Shown here one piece after another: positions 45,710-57,388 of a stretch of 64,000 bases of DNA. The notes under the pieces are model-generated. The model was given only the letters and a program-made list of their open reading frames with translations, had not been told where the DNA came from and ran no database searches. Location of the stretch: contig WHVD01000012.1 in assembly GCA_015178975.1 (NCBI GenBank), forward strand, positions 868,001-932,000. Direction: 5' to 3'. Position 1 is the first letter of the stretch. Each line of letters starts with the position of its first letter. This stretch comes from Hysterangium stoloniferum. Lineage: Eukaryota > Basidiomycota > Agaricomycetes > Hysterangiales > Hysterangiaceae. The position numbers were made by a program, and so were the translations under genes.

Positions 45710-47922
45710 ATGTCTCCCCTTCGCCCTACTGCATGCTTAAAAAAACTTTTTCCTTCCCCCTTTGCTGCTCGTCAGCCATCTCGAATCCTCTCTCCAAAAG
45801 TATCACCGTATAGAGCCCTAGCTACCGTGTCAGATGCCATTATTATGTACGTTGCCTCCCGAAGCTTTGGGATGTGATCTCATTACTCTCTGACAGCCCC
45901 GATCCTTCACAAAAGTACCAACCTTACTCACCAGTAAACCTCCCTGATCGTAAATGGCCATCCGCCGTCCTCCGCTCCGCCCCAATATGGCTCTCCACAG
46001 ACCTCCGCGATGGAAATCAAGCTCTCCCTAATCCCATGACTATCGAACAAAAACTCAAATTTTTCGCCATGCTCGTCCAGATCGGTTTCAAAGAAATTGA
46101 AATCGCCTATCCATCGGCGAGCGAAACAGAGCACAAATTTACTCGGAGTCTAATAGAGGACAACCTAGTCCCAGACGATGTTTGGCTACAGGTATGACCA
46201 ATTAAACTCAAGAGCTTCCCATAATTGACATTTCACTACAGGTTCTGACTCCCTGTCGGCCAGAGCTCATAAAAAAAACCATGGAGAGTGTCGCTGGGGC
46301 CAAAAATGTGATTCTTCACATGTATCTGGGAACTGCCAGAGTGTTCCGAGAGGTCGTATTTCAAAAGTCATGTGCGGAAACTATCGACATGGCAGTTAAA
46401 GGCACAGCACTCGTCCGAGATTTAGTCAACGAGTACGGAGCACGTTACGGGACGAACTTCCGCTTTGCTTATGGAGTAGAAGGCTTCTCCCAGGCTGAGC
46501 CTGACTTTGTGGTCGATCTGTGCGAAGAAGTGAAAAGGACGTGGGGTAAAGCTGGTCCTGGCAATAATCGCATGACGGTTAATTTGGCAGCGTCAGTTGA
46601 GGTTGCACCACCCAATCACTTCGCAGATCAAGTAAGGAACACCACATATTGTTCATTTAAACGATCTAACAAATACTGAAGGTGGAATATTTCTGTCGTC
46701 GCATCAGCGAACGCGAAAAGCTTATTGTCAGCCTACACCCTCACAACGATATGGGTATATACCTACCGTCTAATGCATGCAATATTTCCCTAAATTTGTG
46801 TTTTCCAGGTACTGCGGTGGCGGCAGCTCAGTTGGCATTGCTCGCGGGCGCGGACCGTGTAGAAGGCTGTCTACTTGGCCATGGAGAACGCACCGGAAAT
46901 GTCGACCTCATCACGATGGCATTGAACCAATTTACTCAAGGAATATCCCCACGCTTAGATTTTAGTAATCTACCCCACATAATAAATGTAGTCAAGGAAT
47001 GCACCGGCCTTCCGGTGAACCCGCGTCTTCCTTATTCCGGTCAGCTTGCCTTCACGGCCTTCTCTGGCTCACATCAAGATGCCATCAGGAAAGGATTCCA
47101 GGAGCAGGAAAAGAGACATCAAGAGAATCGTTCGAAGGGAGAACCGCAACGGTGGAGTATTCCATATCTACCGTTCGATCCCGCAGGTTCGTATTTAATT
47201 ATATATAACTCCTCGCCTTTAGTAATGACTCTTTTTCTACTTATTTTTTAATAGATATTGGATGCTCATATGAAGCTATGATCCGCGTGAACAGTCAAAG
47301 CGGCAAAGCAGGCGTCGCAACTGTTCTAGACCAGGCACTCTCTCTCCAGCTACCCCGCGGGATGCAAGCCGAGTTCTATCAATTAATACAAAAAGAAGCT
47401 GAACGAACAGGAACCGAAGTCTCCATTCGAACTATTGTTCGAATATTCCGTGAGACATATCGCATGGGTCTTGAACAGCAACTCTCAGGTTATGTCGTAC
47501 TCCGTTCGTGCCGTGTCTCTCAGCCGAGGGGCACAGCGCTATGCAGCGTTGATGCTGAAATACAGTGCGACGGCGCTTTGCGGGTCATTCAGGGGTCAGG
47601 CCCTAATCCTCAAGCAGCGCTTCTATCGGCTCTGGGTAATCACTTTAATATGCCACTTGCCTTTCTGGAGAATTGCGAACACAAGCGGGAGGCTACTCGA
47701 GAACAAGGGCAAGAAGTGGCGCATTACATCAAAATATCTCTCCCTCGTACCAATGGAGAATACTGGGGAATCGGGACCGGCTTCCAAAGCGAGCAGGCTG
47801 GTATGAATGCCGTTATCAGCGCGGTCAATGCAGTCATGGATAGCTTGGATATCCGCTCCAACTGGACACCCGATTACTCACGACAAAATGGAGTTCACCG
47901 GCAAATAGCTGCCGCGATGTAA
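45710..47922 (+). CDS. LEU4: 2-Isopropylmalate synthase-type acyltransferase (LEU4 family, divergent)
   Basis: The family condenses a 2-oxo acid with acetyl-CoA; in leucine synthesis 2-oxoisovalerate gives 2-isopropylmalate. Six exons (45710-45846, 45897-46191, 46242-46631, 46682-46754, 46809-47186, 47255-47922) join in phase to 646 residues. The N-terminus ([20 protein letters not shown]) looks like a mitochondrial presequence. Motifs: [20 protein letters not shown] (metal-binding Asp), [25 protein letters not shown] (metal-binding His pair), [36 protein letters not shown] (linker) and a LeuA dimer/regulatory domain ending near [20 protein letters not shown]. Family members normally have HPHNDRG and FGNGERTGN; here Arg is Met and Asn is His. 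This hints at an altered substrate. The gene symbol denotes family, not proven role. Confidence 0.9.
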
Positions 47923-49317
47923 CTTGTTCCAAAATGCACTTAATATCAAGACCTTATGGCAATCTTCTCATATATTATTATACGATGTATTACCATTGGA
48001 TTGCATACTACCTAGTAATTATTAATACGCGCAGGACACTATCATTATAGGTAGAGTAGGAGTTCAACACTTACCAATAGAGGGGAAAAGGAGGCGAGTA
48101 ATTCGTAGTTTGTATACGCCTCAGGCTATCGAAGCGACTGGGCAATCGAGCATACTCATCAATAGAAATTAAGCTTGTCAGTCTCTTAATAATAATTAAG
48201 GCTCATACAGAGACTTAAGAAGGCTGCAAACTGGCCCTATACATCGACATACTTTGCCCAAATAAAATAAGGTTTGCTTGCTGGGGCTGGTCATGATGTA
48301 ATGATGATGTCCACAGTTGTCGAATCCATGTTTTCTGACTTCCCAGTGGGAATTCAAAGAGGACTGAAGAGGCTACAATGAGGTTGCTTTCACATACCAA
48401 TAGTCGTCTTTAAGGAGAATTTTTTGATTAGTGCCCGAACATTTATCCCTACAAGTTCGTAAAGCATAATGAGGGTGAATGTATCACGGATGGGGTTCTG
48501 TTACAGAAAAGATTGTGGAAATGGGTGCGCGATGTTGGTGGGCTGGGATTGGGCAAAAGGAACTCCATGCACCAAGGATGACTCAGGTACCGACAGTCCA
48601 GGCTCCGAATATCGGGCATCCCATTGTCAATTGGAGGAACATGCTGCGGCTCAGGTCTATAAGAAATGATGCATCAGTGGGGCACGGTGGGATTGTTAAC
48701 CACCTGATGATATGCCGAAGCATCTGGGGTTAGATGGCTGCAAATCTGGTATATTATAGATAGTAGGAATATGTCTACTATAGCTATTTTCAAGAATGGG
48801 CATTTCATTTTTGGTAAAACAAGCTTTTCGTTTTTGTTCCCCCCCGAATCCCGTCGGATCATCCGTGTAACGTGACAATCACCTTTGGGATCTCTCGTGC
48901 ATTGAGTGCGTGGGTGCCTTGAAAAACACTAAGGAGTTATGTAAGGACCACTACGATGAAAAGATGAAGCTTTCGCCAAGTATACGTGAAGGCGTTCTCA
49001 GCCAACCAATATCGTCATGTCAGGCATGCCACGCAGCCAATGCTTTTAAGTCAGATGATGGCCCGGAAATGGCCAGAATTAAAAATCCTTTTTTTACAAA
49101 GAGAAATCTTTACAATCTTTTTGGCTAGACCCGTTATGGTTCATTCGATGTCGCTGCCATTCATCGGGAGTGGGATTCTGTGGCGCTGGCGCTGCCGCGT
49201 GGAGCTATCTTGTAATTATAAAGTTGGACAACATGGACGTTTCCGAGGTTTATCTTCTACTCACTGACCACCATCTGACCACCATCCTAGCAGAGAAATT
49301 GATCCTCAAAGTACATC
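47923..49317. other. Intergenic; no gene recognised
   Basis: About 1.4 kb between synthase and isomerase genes; only short ORFs without motifs. It must hold the isomerase promoter. Confidence 0.5.
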
Positions 49318-52246
49318 ATGACGACAACGCCTCGGACATTATATGAAAAGATATGGGAGTGAGTCGTCAACATAATTAAGTATGTTTTAGGTAACTCACC
49401 GCGACCTTAAAAACACTCCTTTTTTTATAAAGTCAGCATCTTGTGTAAAAATATTATTACATTCTTGTCAAAACAGGTATAAACTAACCCCATTAAGGCA
49501 CATTCAGGATGACGGAAGGGCATTGCTTTATATCGACCGGTCAAAGAAGCAGACTCTTCGGCAATAGCAAATTCACTGATGTACCCAATTTTTACAGTCA
49601 TATTATACATGAAGCCACGAGTGCTCAAGCCTTTGAAAGCCTGTGGGTGACAGTGTGTATATATATTCAATGATCTTGATAGTCCCAGTCGAGAAACAGG
49701 ACGGATGGTGCGCCGGTCCGATATCACGCTGGCGACGACGGATCATATAGTACCGTAAGTCTACTTCTTCTCAGTTGATTGTGGAATACAAATGAAGGAA
49801 TCAACAGGACTAGCTCACGAAGAGCTATTTCATCTGTGAACCGGTATTATGATGATCCTAAGACCGAGGAACTATGTGTTGCCCTGGAAAGTAACGCCAG
49901 AGAATACGGATTACAGTTTTTTGGGATAACGGACCAGCGCCAAGGTTTGCATTTGAAACTAAACTTCACGATTTCAGGAATTTACATCCTGGTTAAGGGA
50001 TTGTGCACGTTATTGCTCCAGAGCAGGGTTTCATCGTAGGCATGTTTAGTCCCACGAAAATCCAGTGTATGACTTCTTCTCGTTAGCTTCCCGGGATCAC
50101 ATGTGTTTGCGGCGATTCACACACATCTAGTAAGTGCTATACATAAATTGTGTTGTTGTTTTTTTGTTTGTCCTTACACCGAGATACTAGCACATGGTGC
50201 ATTCGGCGCTTTAGCATTCGGAATCGGTACTTCCGAGGTAGAACACGTTCTTGCAACGCAAACTTTGTTACAAAAAAAAAGCAAGAGTATGAGAATTGCT
50301 GTCGAAGGCGAACTGCACGAAGGGGTAACCTCAAAGGATGTCATCATGTATATTATCGGACAAATTGGGACAGCCGGCGGAACAGGTATATCAAGTTCTC
50401 AATTACTGTTGGATTAATACAAATTCAGTCCCAGGTTGTGTTATTGAATATTCTGGCTCTGTATTCAGAAATTTCAGTATGGAAGCTCGCATGAGTGTTT
50501 GGTGAGTGGGGTGAGTGCTACAGGGGGATCTTTCAATAATGGTACTCTAGTAACATGTCGATCGAGGCGGGTGCCCGTGCGGGGATGGTAGCGCCGGATG
50601 AAACTACCTTTGAATATTTGAAGGGCCGTCCTTTCGCCCCTCAACCAGGGGCAGAGTGGGATAATGCAGTGGAATACTGGCGTACTCTACATAGTGACGA
50701 AGGCGCGCACTTCGATGTCGACATCACCATCAATGCAGCGGATATCAGCCCCTGTGTTACATGGGGTACATCTCCCCAAGATGTTGTCCCAGTCACGGGA
50801 AGTGTACCTCATCCAGATTCATTTACCGATGCTCGCAGGCAGAGTAGTGTCCGACGTTCATTGGAATACATGGCGCTTGAGCCAGGGACTCGTATGGAAG
50901 ACATTGAAATTGATAAAGTTTTCATTGGCTCGTGCACAAACAGTCGCATAGAGGATCTACGCTCGGTTGCATCCCTGATTTTGGCGGCCGGTCCTAACGC
51001 ACATGTCACGAAAAATGTATATGCCATGATAGTTCCAGGGTCTGGTATCGTAAAAAACCAGGCAGAAGCAGAAGGCTTGGACGTGATATTCAAACGCGCA
51101 GGGTTTGACTGGCGAGAGGCTGGCTGTTCCATGTGCTGTGGGCTGAATCAGGACAGATTAGACACAGGCCAGGTTGGTTACAACTTTTCAAATAGGTGAA
51201 AATAATTCTCTAATCTAGGGTGATAGAGGTGTGCTTCCACCAGTAACCGAAATTTTGAAGGTCGTCAAGGAAGCGGCGGGAGGACACATCTTCTCAGTCC
51301 AGCTATGGCTGCTGCAGCTGCGTTGAATGGAAAGCTTACGGACGTGCGGAAATACCCTCATTCAAAATCTACTGGCAGCATAAGTCTCGAAATCACCAAT
51401 AGCGCAGACTTCGTGGACAGGGCTGCAAACCCGACCACTCTTCCGGCAACCAGAGACGCTCCCATATCAATATCCGCCAAAACAACATCTCCAGCATCAG
51501 TCAATGTTCCTAAGTTTACCGTACTAAAGGGAATTGCAGCACCGCTTGAGAAAGAAAACATTGACACAGATGTGATCATCTCTGTACAATTTTTGACAGG
51601 CATTAAGCGTACTGGATTCGGAAAACATCTCTTCCACGCTCTGAGATTTTCTCCGCAAACTGGAGAGAAGACTGACTTTGTCTTGAATAATGCCCCATAC
51701 GATAAGTCATCGATCATCGTTTGTACAGGCGCAAATTTCGGATGCGGCAGTAGCAGGGAGGCAGCACCATGGAGCCTGTGAGTAGCTGAGTAGTGAGTTG
51801 GATCTCCTATACTTGTCGCTGATATTTCGATACTCAGGAAAGAATTTGGAATTAAATGCATCATAGCCCCAAGCTTTGCGGAGATCTTTGAGAATAACTG
51901 CTTCAAAAATGGCATGCTTCCTATAACACTTCCTTCAGTAGATTGTGAGTTACTTCACGGAGATGCGATTTCAGCATCACCGCTGGAGGTTGACTTGGAA
52001 AGGTTGGAAATTCGGAGAGGCAATGGACTACCATCCGTTACGTTTCAGGTGGATCCTTTCCGCAGATACTGTCTGCTGGAAGGCTTGGACGATATAGGCT
52101 TGACTTTTCAAAAGGAGAAGTACATTCAAGAATTTGAGGTGAAGCGCAGCCAAAGATGGCCGTGGCTGGACGCAGGTTTGCAGAGGCGTAGTTCGCACCC
52201 CACCAGCGAGGGAAGTGTAAAGGATGTCCGTGGGTTAGCTTGGTAG
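49318..52246 (+). CDS. LEU1: 3-Isopropylmalate dehydratase-type isomerase (LEU1 family, divergent)
   Basis: This aconitase-family Fe-S enzyme moves the hydroxyl group of 2-alkylmalates. Thirteen exons join in phase to 757 residues, the length of the fused fungal enzyme: 49318-49358 ([13 protein letters not shown]), a 12-nt exon 49433-49444, 49498-49539, 49598-49642, 49683-49754, 49808-49944, 49998-50035, 50087-50129, 50191-50385, 50435-50501, 50551-51172, 51227-51777 and 51838-52246. Large-subunit motifs are present: [33 protein letters not shown] and [10 protein letters not shown] (the three cluster cysteines). The small-subunit part has [14 protein letters not shown] and [15 protein letters not shown]. 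The usual forms are DTDAIIPKQFL and GCGSSREHAPWAL, so Pro-Lys and the His of the SREHAPW motif are changed. These lie in the substrate-recognition half. The symbol denotes family. Confidence 0.9.
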
Positions 52247-53080
52247 TTCGAAGTCTGGTAAGTGATTGCTCTAGGGACAACTGAAGCGAAACATTGACGT
52301 AACCTACCCTCAGCCGAGTAGAAAACTCGAGATTGGTTGACAGGGACATTTTCCGCGTTGAACATCTTCGAGAATCAAGTATTTTAGTCTTATAAAACTG
52401 AATCGTTCCAGATCAAATTCACACCATCCGACAATACTGCGTAGAGATGTAAATTAATACCTTTTGGGGGAATGATAACCCTTGGCTTGTGGGCTTGTGG
52501 CGGATTCCTCTTATTGCTGGCCAGTAAAAAAAAATCATAGGTATGTACACCGAAACTAGGCAGAACTATACATCTAGGGTAGGCGTAAGCTAAATAAGCA
52601 GAGTAGGCGGGGTGTGGATTTGAATTCTGTTATTATCTGTTATTAAGATCGCCCTTGAGGGTGACTAGACATCGTTGAAAATACCACCAACCTCTATTTT
52701 GTTATCTTATGGTCTCCACTCATCAGATCTAGTTTTGATTGCCTTGTATTGAATAACATATTTTTTGCCGTCTGCCCATTATTTTCCAATAAAGATGGAT
52801 TACTGAATGGCACATCAGGAAAGTGAGAAGATCAGTAAGTATGCCGTCTAGATTGTCTAGAGCCATCTAGGAGAGTTAGCTACTTTAGCCGCTTTGTTTC
52901 CCTTCAAGAAATAAAAAGATATGGTATGCTACATAAACTCCCTTCAACGGCGGCAGACATAATTAATGAGGCTCGTTGTATGTATCCTTTGTGTACAAGA
53001 ATTGCATTTTGACGAGATCCTTAATATATCGTTGTTAGTGAGTCTGAGACGAGACACTCACATGTTGCAGGTTCCGAAAC
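52247..53080. other. Intergenic; no gene recognised
   Basis: AT-rich spacer between the isomerase gene and the decayed S41 fragments; no motif seen. Confidence 0.5.
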
Positions 53081-53945
53081 ATATGCATGAAAGTCGTCAG
53101 TAAACAACATCAGGATAAAAAAAGGAGGCTTACCGATTGGCTTTGTTTCACCGAAGAAACCATAGGCTGGTGGAAATAATCAAGTTCAACGTCCGTCTAT
53201 AAGTGGAATTGAACAGTTAAACTGACCAGTCCTCCAGTTGACTTTGTGGACGCATCAAGTTTAAGTGACAACGCATCAGGAAAATAAATCCCTAGCACAC
53301 CTTGTTGGAGTCTGCGAGCCATAGAAGCTGCGAGACTCCCGTGTTGTCTCAGATGATTGATTCTGAGATTGAATTAAGTAAATTTGGGTATAGACAGGTC
53401 ATGTAGTTAGCGTTATACAATAGTGTGCTTTGCCCCTATACATTGAGACTCCCAAAATATTTAACACACCTCATGAGTGCGTTGATGATCCTGAGAGGTT
53501 GAAATTGTTATTTAAATACCCTTATCAGAACTTTCGCGCATCACATGCTGTTTTGAACTTACATATCGGGAGGAGCAAGAGAATCCTGTAGGGAGTTGAT
53601 ATGATGAGGCCTTTCTCACCTCATGTTTGCGTTGATGATCCTGAGAGGTTGAAATTGTCATTTAGATACCCTCATCAGAACTTTCGCGTATCACATGCTG
53701 TTTTGAACTTACATATCGGGAGGAGCGGGAGAATCCTGTGGGGAGTTGATATGATAAGACCTTTCTCTTTCCAAATCCTCTTCTGGAAGGCGTATGCTCA
53801 TATTTTTAGCCAGCAGTCTTAAGGTAATTGTGTGCCTCTGTCGATGCGACAATGAATGCAGAATAACAATCACCTCGATTTCGGAATCCAGATCGGCTCA
53901 TTCAAGCACCTGGTTTCCTGCAAACGGCACTAGGTGATTGTGAGG
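53080..53945 (-). pseudogene. Decayed partial copy of the S41 gene's 3' exons
   Basis: Minus-strand pieces correspond in order to the last exons of the neighbouring S41-family gene: GNQVLE-stop-ADLDSEIE (Trp codon TGG changed to TGA), a broken TAGLKN exon, DSPAPPDM (DPLAPPDL in the gene), INANMR (IVDGDMR) and AYGFFGETKPI (AYSFEHADVPI), still flanked by splice signals. Upstream exons are missing. A 150-bp segment holding two of these exons is itself doubled (53471-53620, 53621-53770). Confidence 0.7.
53471..53770. repeat. 150-bp tandem duplication (two units)
   Basis: Units 53471-53620 and 53621-53770 differ at about ten positions. Each contains one DSxAPPDM exon and the following short exon of the S41 relic. 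Confidence 0.85.
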
Positions 53946-54492
53946 TTTGCCCCTTTAAACCCAGTCTCGAGTGCCTATTCCTCTTTACACAGCCGTCAAA
54001 AGAATACCCTTGTATGACGAATATACCGTTCCTGTCTCATACTCCAGAGTTAGGAGAGGTGTAATAGTTGCCACCACAAATGGATTCTGGTTCAATGTGC
54101 AAGGTGATAACTTTTAAAATTCCTTTCATCAAATAAATGTAAGACATTAGCCAAGAGGGGCTTTGAACAGCTGAGCTGAGAGAGATGTCCACCACTTAGT
54201 ATACATATTGCTTGGTCTTCACTACTGAGAAGTGAAAACTATATGTACCCGACAAGGGTAAATACTTAGGTGGTTAAGCATAGAAAACCTTGGTTGCGCT
54301 GTTTCACACACAGTAGCGTGAATAAAGGTTTCAAGAAATGGCTGAATATACGCACACAAACTCCCTATTTATAGTGTCAATACATCAGTAAGTCAAAGTT
54401 GAGCCGTATGATCAAATTCTTACCAAAGCTTTTGGGGATTGTTATAGGTGTCCTTTGTGTAGGGGAATTGGACTATGGAAACCGCCACCATA
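53946..54492. other. Spacer between S41 gene and its relic; no gene seen
   Basis: No coding segment recognised; short direct repeats only. Confidence 0.4.
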
Positions 54493-57388
54493 TCAATATA
54501 TTATTCTGATGGTACACGGCGAATACTCGCCTGATGCAGGTTCCGAAACATATGCTTGACAGAGGTCAGTAGACAATAAGATGCAAACAGGGAGGATGTA
54601 CCTATCGGCACATCCGCATGCTCGAAACTATACGCTGGTGTGGAAACTTTCAACCGCCTTTAATAGGTACAATTAGCAATGGATACCAACCTGTCCGCCA
54701 GTTGACTCTGGGGGCGCATTCTCACATAAATGAAGGTGAACCCTTACAAGGAGATGACTTACCGCATATCGCCGTCGACAATTCTACGGATGCAAGTTGT
54801 CATCTAAGGCATCTCATGCTAACACTCGTTGAACTTACAGATCGGGAGGGGCTAGTGGATCCTGTAAGAAACTATGGTGAGCTCATTTTCTCCGCATCCA
54901 CCGATTTACGTATACTTACATTTTTCAAACCAGCAGTCTAACATAAGTAAATGAGCCTATTTCAACGCAAAAAATGACACGGGAAACGGTAACCTTGATT
55001 TCCGAGTCCAGATCAGCCCATTCGAGTACCTGGTTTCCTGCCATACCCTTGTACTCTATTTGCTGACCAGGCTAATTACTCCCACAGGATAGATCAAATC
55101 ACACAATATAACAGTAGTTGATAGACGCACTTTTCCACCGAATACGACATTTTTTATCTTGAGTTTCTCTTGCATGAGCGTCGTGAACATCGCACATGTC
55201 GACGCGCAATTACCATTACCCACTTCAACGATATTAGTGGCAATAAAATAACGGTGAAAATAACTTATACCGATGACAATTTTTCTATGACAACATATTC
55301 GGACCGAAACTCAATATATACGATGAACACACATACTTTGGATCGAAAGGCGGCTCTACAGGGAAGGGCAGGAAAAACAATATATCACAAATATCCTGGA
55401 AACAAGGTAAGCATTTTGTTTATTTTGTTTATTTTACATTGCCTTCAAACTATTTCATACCAAAAATCTTTGAGACATGGGTTGGCTCTTGCCGTTAATA
55501 TCCAAAGGGATAGCTGGATCATTGTAATTGAAGTTATCCGCGAACGGGACATTTTGCACAGATGCCCAGTTTGCTGGGGAGTAAATGGCCTGTTAAGCGT
55601 TAATAACAGTCAAATATGGTGACATTGACGGGTGTAATACTTGAATGAGAGTAATGTTACGGGCGATATCGGCTTTGACAATCTTCTGTGCTAGAGGATT
55701 GGCGCGAGAACTCGATTGGAAACCCCTATATGCGAAATTTGATGTACATAGACATAGATTTTAGTGTTAATGGCACGACGTACGGATGTTCAATATTGGC
55801 TGAACCGGTGAGGAACTTGTGCAGCCACAGTCCAAGGCACAAAGATCCACCTGCAGGAGTAGAATTGCCGCCTGCTACAGAAACATCCACACAGAGTCTC
55901 TCAACTTACCTGGATTATTTGTTACGTCGATGATGAGCTGAGACACTCCTTTCGATTTGAACGTATTGATAGCTGTCACCGTTTCTTGCTGGAAGTTTAA
56001 ATCATCGGTAAAGCTTCCCACGAACAATACGCCACTCTTTCCGTCTGGCAAAATGTACGACTTCACGCTGCCATCTTGCCCCGAGAGATTGGAAAGCTTT
56101 GGTCGAAATTGGGAAGGCAGCCCGATAGCTCGCTTCAGTGAGCCGTCGATAATGTCTCCACGCCTCTTTTTACTACGCATAATATCCGTAACGTGACCTG
56201 AGGCGCTATCAGAGTGATCAACCCCATTGGTCTGACTCTTTACAGCGCAGTTGTTCGTCCAGCTAAATCAAAGTGATGAACATGATCCGTTGTCTTTTGA
56301 AATAAAGTCGACGAACAATGATGGGCCATCTGTGAAAGGCGCGGAAAGGAAGGTCGCAACATAGGGGATCGTGACAGTCTCGACCCGAGCGCTGTTTGCA
56401 GGAATCAAGGTGAACGTTACACTTTCCGGATCAGGAAAAGGGGGGCCAGCGAGATCTCCGATACGTTGCGAAAAGGCATTGCTCTTGTCGAGCCGGTAGC
56501 TAGAAAAGACACTGTTGACGCGGACACCGTGATCCAAATAATTCCCACTGGTATTCGAAGCAATGCGATCCACATAATCGTAAGCGGGGAGTCCGTTGAT
56601 TTCCAGGACTTTTGCGCCTGCAAGACGTCTCCAGTCGAATTTCAAGGCATCGAAGTATGATGTGAAATCAGGGCCAAGCTGCTCGAGAAGCACCACTGCG
56701 TCCGGCGAGACATATACATTTTGAACGCCATCATCTGCCAGCTATCGGGGTATACTAAGTCACATCTAGGAAGAGTTTTGGAAATACTAATAATTTACTG
56801 TAACAATTGGCGCAGGGAGAATATTCTGCCAGACGGCCCAATAGCAATTTGGGAACCAACCTTGTGATTCTGTCAGTATGCAAACGTACGTTTACAACAA
56901 CTATAAACTTACGCGTATGTCCATCGTTCAGTTTAGCCGTAGAATCATATAGATCTTTGTTAAAATCAAAGTCGGTCTATTGTTTGAGAATTGGTTGTGG
57001 GCAGTTGAGAACAAGCAGTATGCTTGTGAAGTCTTACAGTATACGACGCGTTGCCAATTCTTGCTAGTTCCGCCCTGATATCTATCGTTGATTCTTGGAA
57101 GGGCGGCGGGGAGTTCAGGTAATAGTCTTCGAAAGTGTAGAAGTCAAATACACCAGAGACTATGACAACGATTAGCAAACAAAACTCCGAACTCAACAAA
57201 AACATACCTGTCGCGATCACATTCTGTCTTATCGTCTCATTAAACGGAAAAGACTTGAGACACGCGAGAGCATCTGCCGGGGCTACGAACTCTTTTCCGG
57301 CGACTTTCACACATGGGTCGTGGGCATTTTGAGCGGCGATCAGTGCAGAAAGAACTACAAGAGGGAGAGTCAAAGGTAGCAGTAACAT
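54493..57388 (-). CDS. Secreted S41-peptidase-family protein
   Basis: S41 (tail-specific/CPP-like) proteins are serine peptidases; fungal secreted members are mostly uncharacterised. The start MLLLPLTLPLVVLSALIAAQ is a signal peptide. Then follow DPCVKVAGKEFVAPADALAC, FDFYTFEDYYLNSPPP, a middle domain (SYFDALKFDWRRLAGAKVLE, NGLPAYDYVDRIAS), SGVLFVGSFTDDLNFQQETV, VSQLIIDVTNNPGGSLCLGL, FQSSSRANPLAQKIVKADIA, NGNCASTCAMFTTLMQE (region of the catalytic Ser) and KNVVFGGK. The C-terminal exons give MAGNQVLEWADLDSEIK, an 18-nt exon TAGLKN, DPLAPPDL, IVDGDMR, VNWRTAYSFEHADVPI and AYVSEPASGEYSP before a stop at 54493-54495. More than a dozen short introns are needed. The last codons depart from the family pattern, so the 3' end may be slightly damaged. 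Confidence 0.78.

Noticed and set aside
53601-53822. Plus-strand ORF of 73 codons in the 150-bp tandem repeat
   Set aside because: The minus strand matches exons of the S41 gene, so the plus-strand frame is incidental.
55170-55622. Plus-strand ORF of 150 codons
   Set aside because: It lies antisense to exons of the S41 gene (NGNCASTCAMF, NWASVQNVPFADNF) that fit the family; no motif on the plus strand.
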